A stretch of 9,224 nucleotides of DNA from Candidatus Falkowbacteria bacterium RIFOXYC2_FULL_47_12 (GTDB lineage: Bacteria > Patescibacteriota > Patescibacteriia > Patescibacteriales > XYC2-FULL-47-12), in assembly GCA_001778285.1 (NCBI GenBank), contig MFGL01000039.1, positions 1-9,224 of the forward strand, written 5' to 3'. The translations under genes and the position numbers were made by a program. How positions within the stretch are numbered: position 1 is the stretch's first letter; each line of letters begins with the position of its first letter. Positions 1 to 4,530 of this stretch are shown here, one piece after another. A model generated the notes under the pieces. That model had not been told where the DNA came from. It saw only the letters and a list, made by a program, of their open reading frames with translations, and did no database searches.

Positions 1-1
1 A

Positions 2-760
2 ATTCATTTTCACTGGCTTTCGCAGACAATTTTGCGTTATTTTTCGTGGTACTACAATCGTTGCGCTTTTCTGACCGCGCCCTGCCGCTCACTCCTTGAA
101 GAAATGGAACGCTACGGGTTGCGCGCCCCGCACCAGCCGGTACCCAATCCGATTGATACGGCGCGTTTTGTGCCGGTGGATACGGCGGCGCGAAAAGCGG
201 CCTGGCAGCACCGTTTTCATGTGAGCGGCCAGGTGATACTCTACACCGGTCGGCTGGCGCCGGAAAAACACGTGGACGTCATCATCCGCGCGTTCGCGCA
301 GTTACGCAAAGAATTGCCTGACATTACGTTGCTTTTGGCCGGCCGTGGTAGCGCGGAAAATGCGCTGCGTTCGTTGACGCAGACGTTGGGTGTTGCCGGG
401 AACGTGCGTTTTCTTGGCTTCGTTGACAATGCCACGTTGCCCTTGCTCTATCAGGCAAGCGATTTATTTGTTATCATGAGCACGGCTGAATCGCAGAGCT
501 TGAGCCTTATGCAGGCAATGGCATCCGCGCTGCCCGTTATCGGTGCGCGTGCGCGGGCTTTGCCTGAGTACATAGACAAAACGAGCGGTTTGTTGGTAAA
601 GCCGGGCGATGCGGACGCACTGACAAAGACGATGCAGACGATTCTAAGCGATAACGTTCTTGCCCGCAAACTCGGCGCTGGCGGCCGGAAAGCGGTCGCG
701 CGCTACGCCCTGCCGGCTATAGTCAAAATTTTTGAAAAAATATATACTGAAGCTGCATGA
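2..760 (+). CDS. GT4-family glycosyltransferase, C-terminal part (5' end outside window)
   Basis: The frame is open from base 2 with no stop and the first residues read like the interior of a GT-B enzyme, so the start lies upstream; a TTG at 32 is in frame but is not a convincing start. About 252 residues remain: the end of the N-terminal Rossmann domain, then the donor-binding domain. That domain shows YTGRLAPEKH (bases 242-271), LLAGRGS, VRFLGF and a SDLFVIMSTAES...LPVIGARARALPEY segment typical of GT4 enzymes that transfer a sugar from a nucleotide-sugar to a lipid or glycan acceptor. In the usual E-x7-E donor motif the first Glu is present (488-490) but the second is Gln (512-514). The stop overlaps the next start (ATGA, 757-760), so the two are translationally coupled. 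Family call is firm; donor and acceptor are unknown. Confidence 0.9.
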   Translation: MHFHWLSQTILRYFSWYYNRCAFLTAPCRSLLEEMERYGLRAPHQPVPNPIDTARFVPVDTAARKAAWQHRFHVSGQVILYTGRLAPEKHVDVIIRAFAQLRKELPDITLLLAGRGSAENALRSLTQTLGVAGNVRFLGFVDNATLPLLYQASDLFVIMSTAESQSLSLMQAMASALPVIGARARALPEYIDKTSGLLVKPGDADALTKTMQTILSDNVLARKLGAGGRKAVARYALPAIVKIFEKIYTEAA

Positions 761-1476
761 AAAAACCTACTGTCAGCCTCGTCATCCCTGCCTACAACGA
801 AGAAAAATACATCAGTAGTTGTTTGCGACACGCTCTAAACCAATCCGGCGCTTTTTTTGAAATTATTGTGGTTGACAATGCGAGCATGGACGCGACCGCG
901 GCAATTGCGGAAAAATTTTCGGGCGTGCGCGTGGTACGGGAAGAACGCAAAGGCCTGACGCGCGCCCGCCAGCGGGGCTTTTTGGAAGCGCGTGGCGACA
1001 TTGTAGCCTACGTTGACGCTGACACGCGTATGCCGGCTGGCTGGAGCGAGAGCATTTTCCGTGAATTTTCCGCTGACGCCAAACTGGCCTGTTTGAGCGG
1101 ACCATACTATTACTACGATGTTTCCCGCTGGCAAAAACTATTAGTTTGGCTGTACTGGTATTTGCTGGCTCTGCCGGCGTACTGGTTTCTCGGCTACATG
1201 ACTGTCGGCGGCAATTTCGCGATTCGCCGCAACGTACTTGCAAAAATGAACGGTTTTGATACCTCTATAGAATTTTATGGTGAAGACACCGATATCGCCC
1301 GGCGCGCGCATTGGTTCGGCAGGGTAAAATTTTCTCTGCGTTTTGTTATGCCGGCATCGGGCCGCCGGCTTACCGGACAGGGCATAGTGTACACTGGAAT
1401 TATTTACGTTCTCAATTTTATTTCCGAAGTTCTGTTTAAAAAACCTGTTACCAAGAAGTATAGTGACGTGAGATAA
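757..1476 (+). CDS. GT2-family glycosyltransferase
   Basis: This 239-residue protein has the GT-A fold signature of family 2: VSLVIPAYNEE at residues 6-16, a nucleotide-binding VVDNAS with Asp40, the metal-binding D-x-D as Asp87-Ala-Asp89 (YVDADT), VGGNFAIRR near 150-158 and the acidic GEDTD at 175-179, where the catalytic base is expected. Two hydrophobic stretches (about 128-148 and 209-227) suggest the C-terminal half sits on or in the membrane, as in enzymes that glycosylate polyprenyl or glycerolipids. The ATG overlaps the stop of the upstream GT4 gene, so it belongs to the same operon, and the membrane phosphatase-like gene starts 2 bases after its stop. I see no SD sequence, which fits coupling by overlap. 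Substrate cannot be read from the sequence. Confidence 0.92.
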   Translation: MKKPTVSLVIPAYNEEKYISSCLRHALNQSGAFFEIIVVDNASMDATAAIAEKFSGVRVVREERKGLTRARQRGFLEARGDIVAYVDADTRMPAGWSESIFREFSADAKLACLSGPYYYYDVSRWQKLLVWLYWYLLALPAYWFLGYMTVGGNFAIRRNVLAKMNGFDTSIEFYGEDTDIARRAHWFGRVKFSLRFVMPASGRRLTGQGIVYTGIIYVLNFISEVLFKKPVTKKYSDVR

Positions 1477-1478
1477 TT

Positions 1479-2129
1479 ATGTTGCGATCAATGCTTGTTG
1501 CGTGCCGCCAGCGGTACGCGCTTTATTTTAAAAATAAAAAATTTTCATTCGCCGTTGTTGCGGCCGCGCTGTTATTAGCCGCTAGTTTGGTCGTCAACTA
1601 TTATGCGGTGCTGTACGCTGAAGAGCGCGCGAGCAACCCGGTGACTGACATCGTGCTCTCTAATACGCGCGTCTACGACGTTGACGGCACATTCGTGTAC
1701 GGCTCTTTTTTGCTGTGGACATTTGTCTGCCTGCTCTGCCTCTACAAGCCCCAGCGCATTCCGTTTACCTTCAAAAGTGTAGCGCTCTTCACGCTTATCC
1801 GTTCGCTTTTTATCAGTTTAACCCACATCGGGCCGTACCCGACGCACGCGATTATTCAATCAAATATTCTGGCGCAGTTCAGTTTTGGCGCGGATTTATT
1901 TTTTTCCGGTCACACGGGATTGCCATTTTTACTCGCTTTGATTTTTTGGCAGGATAAAGCCTTACGTACGCTCTTTCTTGTTGCCGCGGTTATTTTTGCT
2001 ATCGTGGTGCTTTTGGGACATTTACACTATTCAATTGACGTTTTGGCGGCTTTTTTCATCACCTATTCCATCTGCCACATTGCCGAGCGGTTATTTGTCA
2101 GTGACAGAAATTTTTTTTACGATGCGTAG
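1479..2129 (+). CDS. PAP2 / sphingomyelin-synthase-like membrane protein
   Basis: A 216-residue polytopic membrane protein with about six hydrophobic segments (near 23-46, 72-89, 98-113, 146-157, 164-180 and 186-201). The catalytic signature is that of the PAP2_C / sphingomyelin-synthase-like branch of the lipid phosphatase superfamily: FFSGHT with His145, then HLHYSIDVLAA with His183 and Asp187 (H-x3-D spacing), the expected His-His-Asp triad facing the outer leaflet. The classical PAP2 first motif (K-x6-R-P) is not evident, which argues for the PAP2_C branch. Family members dephosphorylate lipid phosphates or swap phospho-head-groups. Sitting 2 bases behind two glycosyltransferases, it probably acts on the same lipid or polyprenyl carrier, which is inference. 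No terminator is visible before the next promoter at 2153. Confidence 0.82.
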   Translation: MLRSMLVACRQRYALYFKNKKFSFAVVAAALLLAASLVVNYYAVLYAEERASNPVTDIVLSNTRVYDVDGTFVYGSFLLWTFVCLLCLYKPQRIPFTFKSVALFTLIRSLFISLTHIGPYPTHAIIQSNILAQFSFGADLFFSGHTGLPFLLALIFWQDKALRTLFLVAAVIFAIVVLLGHLHYSIDVLAAFFITYSICHIAERLFVSDRNFFYDA

Positions 2130-2152
2130 TACCGGTTGCACGGCCTGCGTAA

Positions 2153-2181
2153 TTGACACATTATTTTGTTGCATTTATACT
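2153..2181 (+). promoter_or_regulatory. sigma70-type promoter of the cupredoxin gene
   Basis: A perfect -35 TTGACA (2153-2158), a 17-base spacer and a -10 TATACT (2176-2181, 5 of 6 to TATAAT) point to transcription starting near 2188. This gives an AT-rich leader of about 37 bases without an SD. The same -10 TATACT with 17-base spacing recurs at the lexA promoter and before uvrB. Confidence 0.8.
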
Positions 2182-2224
2182 ACAAGTGGATAACTGAGAG
2201 TTAATTTATTAAATAAAAATATAT

Positions 2225-2743
2225 ATGACAAAAAAATTATTGTATACATTTGCCTTGCTGGGCGTGGCCGTCGCGCTCGGCACCGCCGGCTGTAAGCAAC
2301 AGAACAGTGATTCCATAAGTGCCAATGAGAACCAGCCAGCCAACGCCAATCAGGAACAAAATGCCGCTGATACGTATTTGCAGGGCGAGGTCACTACGAC
2401 TGATGCCAGCAATACCCCCGCGGTACCAGACGACCAGACCAGTACCGGCGCCATGGTGAAAGACGGCGCAGTGAAGACATTTACGGTGGAAGGACAGAAT
2501 TTTTCCTACGCGCCAAATACCATTACGGTGAACAAAGGAGATAAGGTAAAAATTATCTTTAAAAACATTGGCGGCACGCACAATTGGATTTTGGATGAGT
2601 TCAATGTCAGCACTCCCATTATTCAGACTGGCCAGAGCGCTGAAGTCACCTTTACGGCTGACAAGACGGGTACGTTTGAGTATTATTGCTCAATCGGCAG
2701 CCACCGCGCTATGGGTATGGTCGGCACGCTGACGGTGCAGTAA
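2225..2743 (+). CDS. Cupredoxin-domain lipoprotein (type 1 copper)
   Basis: A 172-residue exported protein. Residues 1-22 are a lipoprotein signal peptide (K3-K4, hydrophobic core, lipobox TAG-Cys23), so Cys23 should be lipidated and the protein held on the outer face of the membrane. Residues 24-80 are a low-complexity linker rich in Asn, Gln, Ser, Thr and Asp. Residues about 83-172 are one plastocyanin/azurin-like domain with all type 1 copper ligands visible: His119 (GGTHNW), Cys155, His160 and Met165 in CSIGSHRAMGM (C-x4-H-x4-M). It likely carries electrons or binds copper outside the cell; the redox partner is unknown. It is a single-gene unit between a strong promoter and a terminator. 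The start ATG has no SD; the alternative is an initiation mode that does not need one. Confidence 0.92.
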   Translation: MTKKLLYTFALLGVAVALGTAGCKQQNSDSISANENQPANANQEQNAADTYLQGEVTTTDASNTPAVPDDQTSTGAMVKDGAVKTFTVEGQNFSYAPNTITVNKGDKVKIIFKNIGGTHNWILDEFNVSTPIIQTGQSAEVTFTADKTGTFEYYCSIGSHRAMGMVGTLTVQ

Positions 2744-2766
2744 GGGATTGGAAATTTTAGCACCAC

Positions 2767-2797
2767 AAAAGACGCTTCTGTAAAGAGGCGTCTTTTT
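2767..2797 (+). terminator. Rho-independent terminator after the cupredoxin gene
   Basis: A 12-bp stem (2767-2778 with 2785-2796, one G-T wobble) around the loop TGTAAA, ending in TTTTT. It lies 23 bases after the stop. The A-run on the left arm means it may work weakly in the other direction too. Confidence 0.88.
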
Positions 2798-2812
2798 AGA
2801 AAGTTAGGAAAT

Positions 2813-2841
2813 TTGTGGGCTTTTGTAAAATATGCTACTAT
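2813..2841 (+). promoter_or_regulatory. Probable extended -10 promoter of the HU gene
   Basis: TTGTGG (2813-2818, weak -35), a 17-base spacer ending in TGC, and TACTAT (2836-2841) form an extended -10 (TGnTACTAT). Transcription would start near 2848 and give a leader of about 50 bases. A TATAAT at 2872-2877 is a second possible -10, but no good -35 precedes it and its transcript would have a leader of only about 14 bases. Confidence 0.5.
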
Positions 2842-2896
2842 TTCATTAGGTTTTTTAAATTGTTGATAACTTATAATTTACTAAACGCATACACGT

Positions 2897-3178
2897 ATGG
2901 CAAAAATGACCAAAGGCCAGTTGTACAACGCTCTGGCCGAAGCAACCGGCATGAGCAAAAAGGAAGTCGGTAACTTCTTGGACCAGATGATTACCATGGC
3001 CTACAAGGAGGTTAAGTCAAGCGGGGAGTTTGTCATTCCCGGAATTGGCAAATTAGTCAAGGTGAACCGCGCCGCCCGTATGGGCCGCAATCCGGCCACC
3101 GGTCAAGAGATAAAGATTCCGGCCAAAACAGTCGTAAAGTTTAGAGTAGCGAAAGCCGCCAAAGACGCGGTACTCTAA
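2897..3178 (+). CDS. HU/IHF-family nucleoid DNA-binding protein
   Basis: This 93-residue protein is full length for the family (usually 90-99). Residues 4-45 are the helical dimerisation half (MTKGQLYNALAEATGMSKKE). Residues 46-93 are the beta-arm half with the family signature GKLVKVNRAARMGRNPATG, in which Pro66 (RNPATG) is the residue that wedges into DNA. It ends in the usual KFRVAKAAKDAV helix. A homodimer would bend and compact DNA with little sequence preference. It is a single-gene unit with its own promoter and terminator. No SD precedes the ATG (the ten bases before it are GCATACACGT). HU versus IHF subunit cannot be separated by eye, but a lone gene of this length favours HU, so no symbol is given. 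Confidence 0.95.
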   Translation: MAKMTKGQLYNALAEATGMSKKEVGNFLDQMITMAYKEVKSSGEFVIPGIGKLVKVNRAARMGRNPATGQEIKIPAKTVVKFRVAKAAKDAVL

Positions 3179-3198
3179 AACGAGTAAAAAAACAAAAG

Positions 3199-3237
3199 CA
3201 AAAACCACCGTAGCTTGGATTCCCACGGTGGTTTTTG
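3199..3237 (+). terminator. Rho-independent terminator after the HU gene
   Basis: A perfect 13-bp stem (3199-3211 with 3225-3237; core ACCACCGT/ACGGTGGT) with a 13-base loop, ending in TTTTTG. The opposite strand also ends in a T-rich tract, so it can act in both directions. Confidence 0.9.
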
Positions 3238-3258
3238 TATTGGTGAGAGTTTTCCACA

Positions 3259-3287
3259 TTGACAGGTGAACGAACGTACACTATACT
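3259..3287 (+). promoter_or_regulatory. Strong sigma70-type promoter of the lexA operon
   Basis: Perfect -35 TTGACA (3259-3264), 17-base spacer, -10 TATACT (3282-3287). Transcription should start near 3294, leaving a leader of about 187 bases before lexA, long for this compact genome and strongly structured. The whole spacer except one base is a dyad (see the separate entry). Confidence 0.82.
3266..3281. promoter_or_regulatory. Candidate LexA operator: 16-bp dyad inside the promoter spacer
   Basis: GTGAACGAACGTACAC reads as GTGnACGnnCGTnCAC, a 16-bp dyad with six of eight base pairs symmetric. It fills positions 2-17 of the spacer exactly between -35 and -10, where a bound repressor blocks RNA polymerase. 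It is not the standard Gram-positive SOS box (CGAAC-n4-GTTCG) nor the Gammaproteobacterial CTG-n10-CAG, but lexA genes are normally autorepressed and divergent LexAs have their own boxes. I see no second copy before uvrB or uvrA. Confidence 0.45.
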
Positions 3288-3309
3288 TACAACATACGAT
3301 GTGAATAAG

Positions 3310-3379
3310 TTTACCCCGTGTAGTAGATAGTTTAAAAAATAAATAAGAATTTTATTGATGTGTTACTACACGGGGTAAA
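3310..3379. repeat. Perfect 16-bp inverted repeat in the lexA leader
   Basis: TTTACCCCGTGTAGTA (3310-3325) is the exact reverse complement of 3364-3379; the 38-base spacer is AT-rich. In the lexA leader RNA it would form a strong stem-loop right at the 5' end. No T-run follows on the + strand, so it is not a + strand terminator. The right arm overlaps the T-run of a minus-strand terminator at 3377-3389. A protective 5' stem, a protein site on DNA or a small insertion are all possible; I see no target duplication at its ends. Confidence 0.8.
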
Positions 3380-3423
3380 AAACAAAAAAGCGGCAGAGAG
3401 GAGTAGGCAATATGCCGTGCCGC
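3377..3423 (-). terminator. Minus-strand terminator-like hairpin in the lexA leader
   Basis: On the minus strand GCGGCA (3423-3418) pairs with TGCCGC (3395-3390) and is followed by TTTTTTGTTTTTT (3389-3377), the form of a Rho-independent terminator. The loop contains a small GGCA/TGCC hairpin and the single-stranded stretch CTACTCCTCTC. No minus-strand gene is visible to need it. On the + strand the same bases form a leader hairpin holding the SD of the 10-codon ORF. Confidence 0.5.
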
Positions 3424-3444
3424 TATTCCCGCCCCGGCAGTTAA
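3399..3444 (+). CDS. Possible 10-codon leader ORF ahead of lexA (with its SD)
   Basis: AGGAG at 3399-3403 lies 8 bases before an ATG (3412-3414) that opens the short frame MPCRYSRPGS, ending with TAA at 3442-3444; the coding part is 3412-3444. This is one of the best SD-to-start spacings in the window, while lexA itself has none. The SD sits in the loop of the 6-bp hairpin 3390-3395/3418-3423, and the frame runs through the left arm of the 9-bp hairpin 3427-3435/3452-3460, with its stop in that loop. A ribosome here would open both hairpins, so it could tune lexA expression. So short a frame can arise by chance. Confidence 0.3.
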
Positions 3445-3460
3445 ACGGCTTGGGGCGGGA
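3427..3460 (+). promoter_or_regulatory. GC-rich hairpin just upstream of lexA
   Basis: TCCCGCCCC (3427-3435) pairs perfectly with GGGGCGGGA (3452-3460) around a 16-base loop, ending 20 bases before the lexA ATG. No T-run follows, so it is not a terminator. With nearly all pairs G-C it should be very stable and could hold back ribosomes or protect the lexA start region. Confidence 0.6.
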
Positions 3461-3480
3461 GCTTCTCACAATATTTGTCT

Positions 3481-4059
3481 ATGTCACAAGAAAAATATCA
3501 TCAGTATAAAAAAAATTTTATCGGCTTTTACCAAAAAGCCCGGCGCCTGCCCAGCTACGCGGAAATGCTTGAGTTGTTTCACTTTCATTCAAAAAACGCG
3601 GTGGCCAAAGTAGTTTCCAAGTTTGTTGATGACGGTTTGGTAGGTAAAGACGAGAACGGACGCCTGATTGCCGGGCCGGATATGTTCGGCGTTCGGTTGC
3701 TCGGCACGGTGCAGGCGGGTTTGCCGACGACCGCAGAACAGGAGGTCGGAGAATCCTTAAGTTTGGACGAATATTTAATAGAAAAAAAAGACAAGACTTA
3801 TTTACTGGAGGTGACGGGCGACTCTATGATTGAAGCCGGTATCAACGAAGGCGACCTCGTCGTCGTTGAACAGGGCAGAACGCCAAAAATCAGCGACATC
3901 GTCATTGCCGAAGTGGATAACGAATGGACCATGAAGTATTTTGAAAAAGAAAACGGCAAAGTTATTTTAAAACCGGCCAACAAAAACTACCCCCTTATAC
4001 GACCGGTAGGGGAGCTCAAAATCGGCGGCGTCGTTACCGGCGTTGTTCGCAAATATTGA
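3481..4059 (+). CDS. lexA: LexA repressor (self-cleaving, S24 peptidase)
   Basis: Counting from the ATG at 3481 the protein has 192 residues, close to the usual 200. Residues 1-65 form the winged helix-turn-helix (LPSYAEMLELF, then SKNAVAKVVSKFVDDGLV as recognition helix and wing). Residues 70-192 are the S24 peptidase domain. The scissile Ala79-Gly80 bond (VQAGLP), the nucleophile Ser115 (TGDSMIEAGI) and the general base Lys152 (WTMKYF) are all present; the Ser-Lys spacing of 37 equals that of E. coli LexA. It should repress DNA-damage genes and cleave itself when RecA is activated. A TTG at 3475 would add two residues (MS) but is less likely. Neither start has an SD. A dyad in the promoter suggests autorepression. 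The stop is 2 bases from the next small ORF. Confidence 0.94.
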   Translation: MSQEKYHQYKKNFIGFYQKARRLPSYAEMLELFHFHSKNAVAKVVSKFVDDGLVGKDENGRLIAGPDMFGVRLLGTVQAGLPTTAEQEVGESLSLDEYLIEKKDKTYLLEVTGDSMIEAGINEGDLVVVEQGRTPKISDIVIAEVDNEWTMKYFEKENGKVILKPANKNYPLIRPVGELKIGGVVTGVVRKY

Positions 4060-4061
4060 TT

Positions 4062-4178
4062 ATGAAAAAGATTATTTTCAAACAAAAAGATAAAATTACC
4101 CTTCCGGTTGTGCGCCGCAAGCGAAGATTATTCCATTTTTGGCTGATAGGCATAGACGGCAATGTTGTTGCCTATTAA
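4062..4178 (+). CDS. Small basic protein, 38 aa, unknown
   Basis: The ATG follows the lexA stop by 2 bases, so it is almost certainly on the same mRNA and may be translated by re-initiation. The 38 residues begin MKKIIFKQKDKITLPVVRRKRR and end in a hydrophobic FHFWLIGIDGNVVAY. It is strongly basic (11 Lys/Arg in the first 22 residues), then turns hydrophobic. I do not recognise it. It has no SD. The tight spacing after lexA and the sensible amino-acid mix favour a real gene, but a frame this short could be chance. Confidence 0.45.
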   Translation: MKKIIFKQKDKITLPVVRRKRRLFHFWLIGIDGNVVAY

Positions 4179-4189
4179 ATTTTAAGTAT

Positions 4190-4372
4190 ATGCCAGTTAC
4201 ACAAACTATAAACACGCAAAAAATTAAAAAACTCTACTTGGACGGCTGCAAAGCGCGCAGCATCAAGCCGCGCCAAACGGCATTCCGTGATTTTGTCGCA
4301 TTTTTGGAGGGTGACGCGAGTTATTGGATGAACGCGAATTTGAAATTCTTCTTTGAAGAGATGAACCGCTGA
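4190..4372 (+). CDS. Small protein, 60 aa, unknown, in the lexA operon
   Basis: The ATG at 4190 lies 11 bases after the 38-aa ORF. The protein has 60 residues, starts MPVTQTINTQKIKKLYLDGC, and looks soluble and mostly helical: a basic first half (KARSIKPRQTAFRDF) and an aromatic, acidic end (YWMNANLKFFFEEMNR). A TTG at 4139 would add 17 residues, but it overlaps the upstream ORF and gives an unlikely Cys/Arg-rich extension, so I chose the ATG. I do not recognise a family. A terminator hairpin 57 bases downstream closes the unit, so it is co-transcribed with lexA and could be a damage-inducible protein or LexA partner; that is inference from position only. Confidence 0.6.
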   Translation: MPVTQTINTQKIKKLYLDGCKARSIKPRQTAFRDFVAFLEGDASYWMNANLKFFFEEMNR

Positions 4373-4373
4373 C

Positions 4374-4402
4374 TTGCTGAAATAGCAATCTAGGTATATA
4401 CT
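4374..4402 (+). promoter_or_regulatory. Possible promoter upstream of uvrB
   Basis: TTGCTG (4374-4379), a 17-base spacer and TATACT (4397-4402) resemble the two strong promoters at 2153 and 3259, with a weaker -35. The -35 lies in a small dyad, TTGCTGAAATAGCAA (4374-4388), which could be a protein site. Transcription would start near 4409, ahead of the hairpin at 4429-4451, so uvrB mRNA from here would have to pass that terminator-like structure. Confidence 0.4.
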
Positions 4403-4428
4403 AATGACATTTTAAAACGACAAAATAA

Positions 4429-4455
4429 AACGGGCTTTGTTTAAGCCCGTTGTTT
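4429..4455 (+). terminator. Terminator after the lexA operon
   Basis: A perfect 9-bp stem AACGGGCTT/AAGCCCGTT (4429-4437 with 4443-4451) with loop TGTTT, followed by a weak T-tract (TTGTTT). The minus strand reads TTTTATTTT after the stem, so it is probably bidirectional. It separates the lexA operon from uvrB. Confidence 0.7.
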
Positions 4456-4522
4456 GCCTATGAAAAATTTATTCACCTGCAAATCAACAATTATTGGTAT
4501 ATTTGTACTGATTAGTAATTCG

Positions 4523-4529
4523 TAGGAGT
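4523..4529 (+). promoter_or_regulatory. SD sequence of uvrB
   Basis: TAGGAGT lies directly before the ATG at 4531, leaving only two bases between AGGAG and the start, which is tighter than usual. It is one of only two SD-like sites in usable position in the window. The identical 7-mer forms the loop of a hairpin at 6565-6571 downstream of uvrB. Confidence 0.6.
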
Positions 4530-4530
4530 T

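Larger units (their letters stand above)
3377..3496 (-). ncRNA. Candidate small RNA antisense to the lexA leader and start
   Basis: Reading the minus strand, two hairpins in a row, the 9-bp TCCCGCCCC/GGGGCGGGA stem (3460-3452 with 3435-3427) and the terminator hairpin, end in a long T-run: the usual form of a bacterial small RNA. Its 5' end is uncertain: a TATACT lies at 3508-3503 on the minus strand but has no good -35, so the RNA could be about 90-120 nt. If it starts there it covers the lexA start codon. The alternative is that the structure belongs only to the + strand lexA leader. No known RNA family recognised. Confidence 0.27.

Noticed and set aside
863..1243. Long minus-strand open frames inside the GT2 gene (up to 126 codons)
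   Set aside because: They are shadows of a GC-rich coding frame: Arg/Pro/Ser-rich, no family likeness, fully inside a clear glycosyltransferase.
3310..3379. CRISPR or insertion-sequence ends
   Set aside because: Only one inverted pair and no direct repeat series, transposase or target duplication.
3294..3480. Known riboswitch or T-box in the lexA leader
   Set aside because: I could not match conserved cores of the common riboswitch classes, and no + strand terminator or T-box sequence is present before lexA.
4139..4372. TTG start giving a 77-aa version of the small protein after lexA
   Set aside because: The added residues (MADRHRRQCCCLLNFKY) overlap the 38-aa ORF in another frame and look unnatural; the ATG at 4190 gives a better start.
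4490..4530. SOS box before uvrB (TTGTACTGATTAG region)
   Set aside because: No convincing dyad of any LexA box type and no likeness to the lexA promoter dyad.
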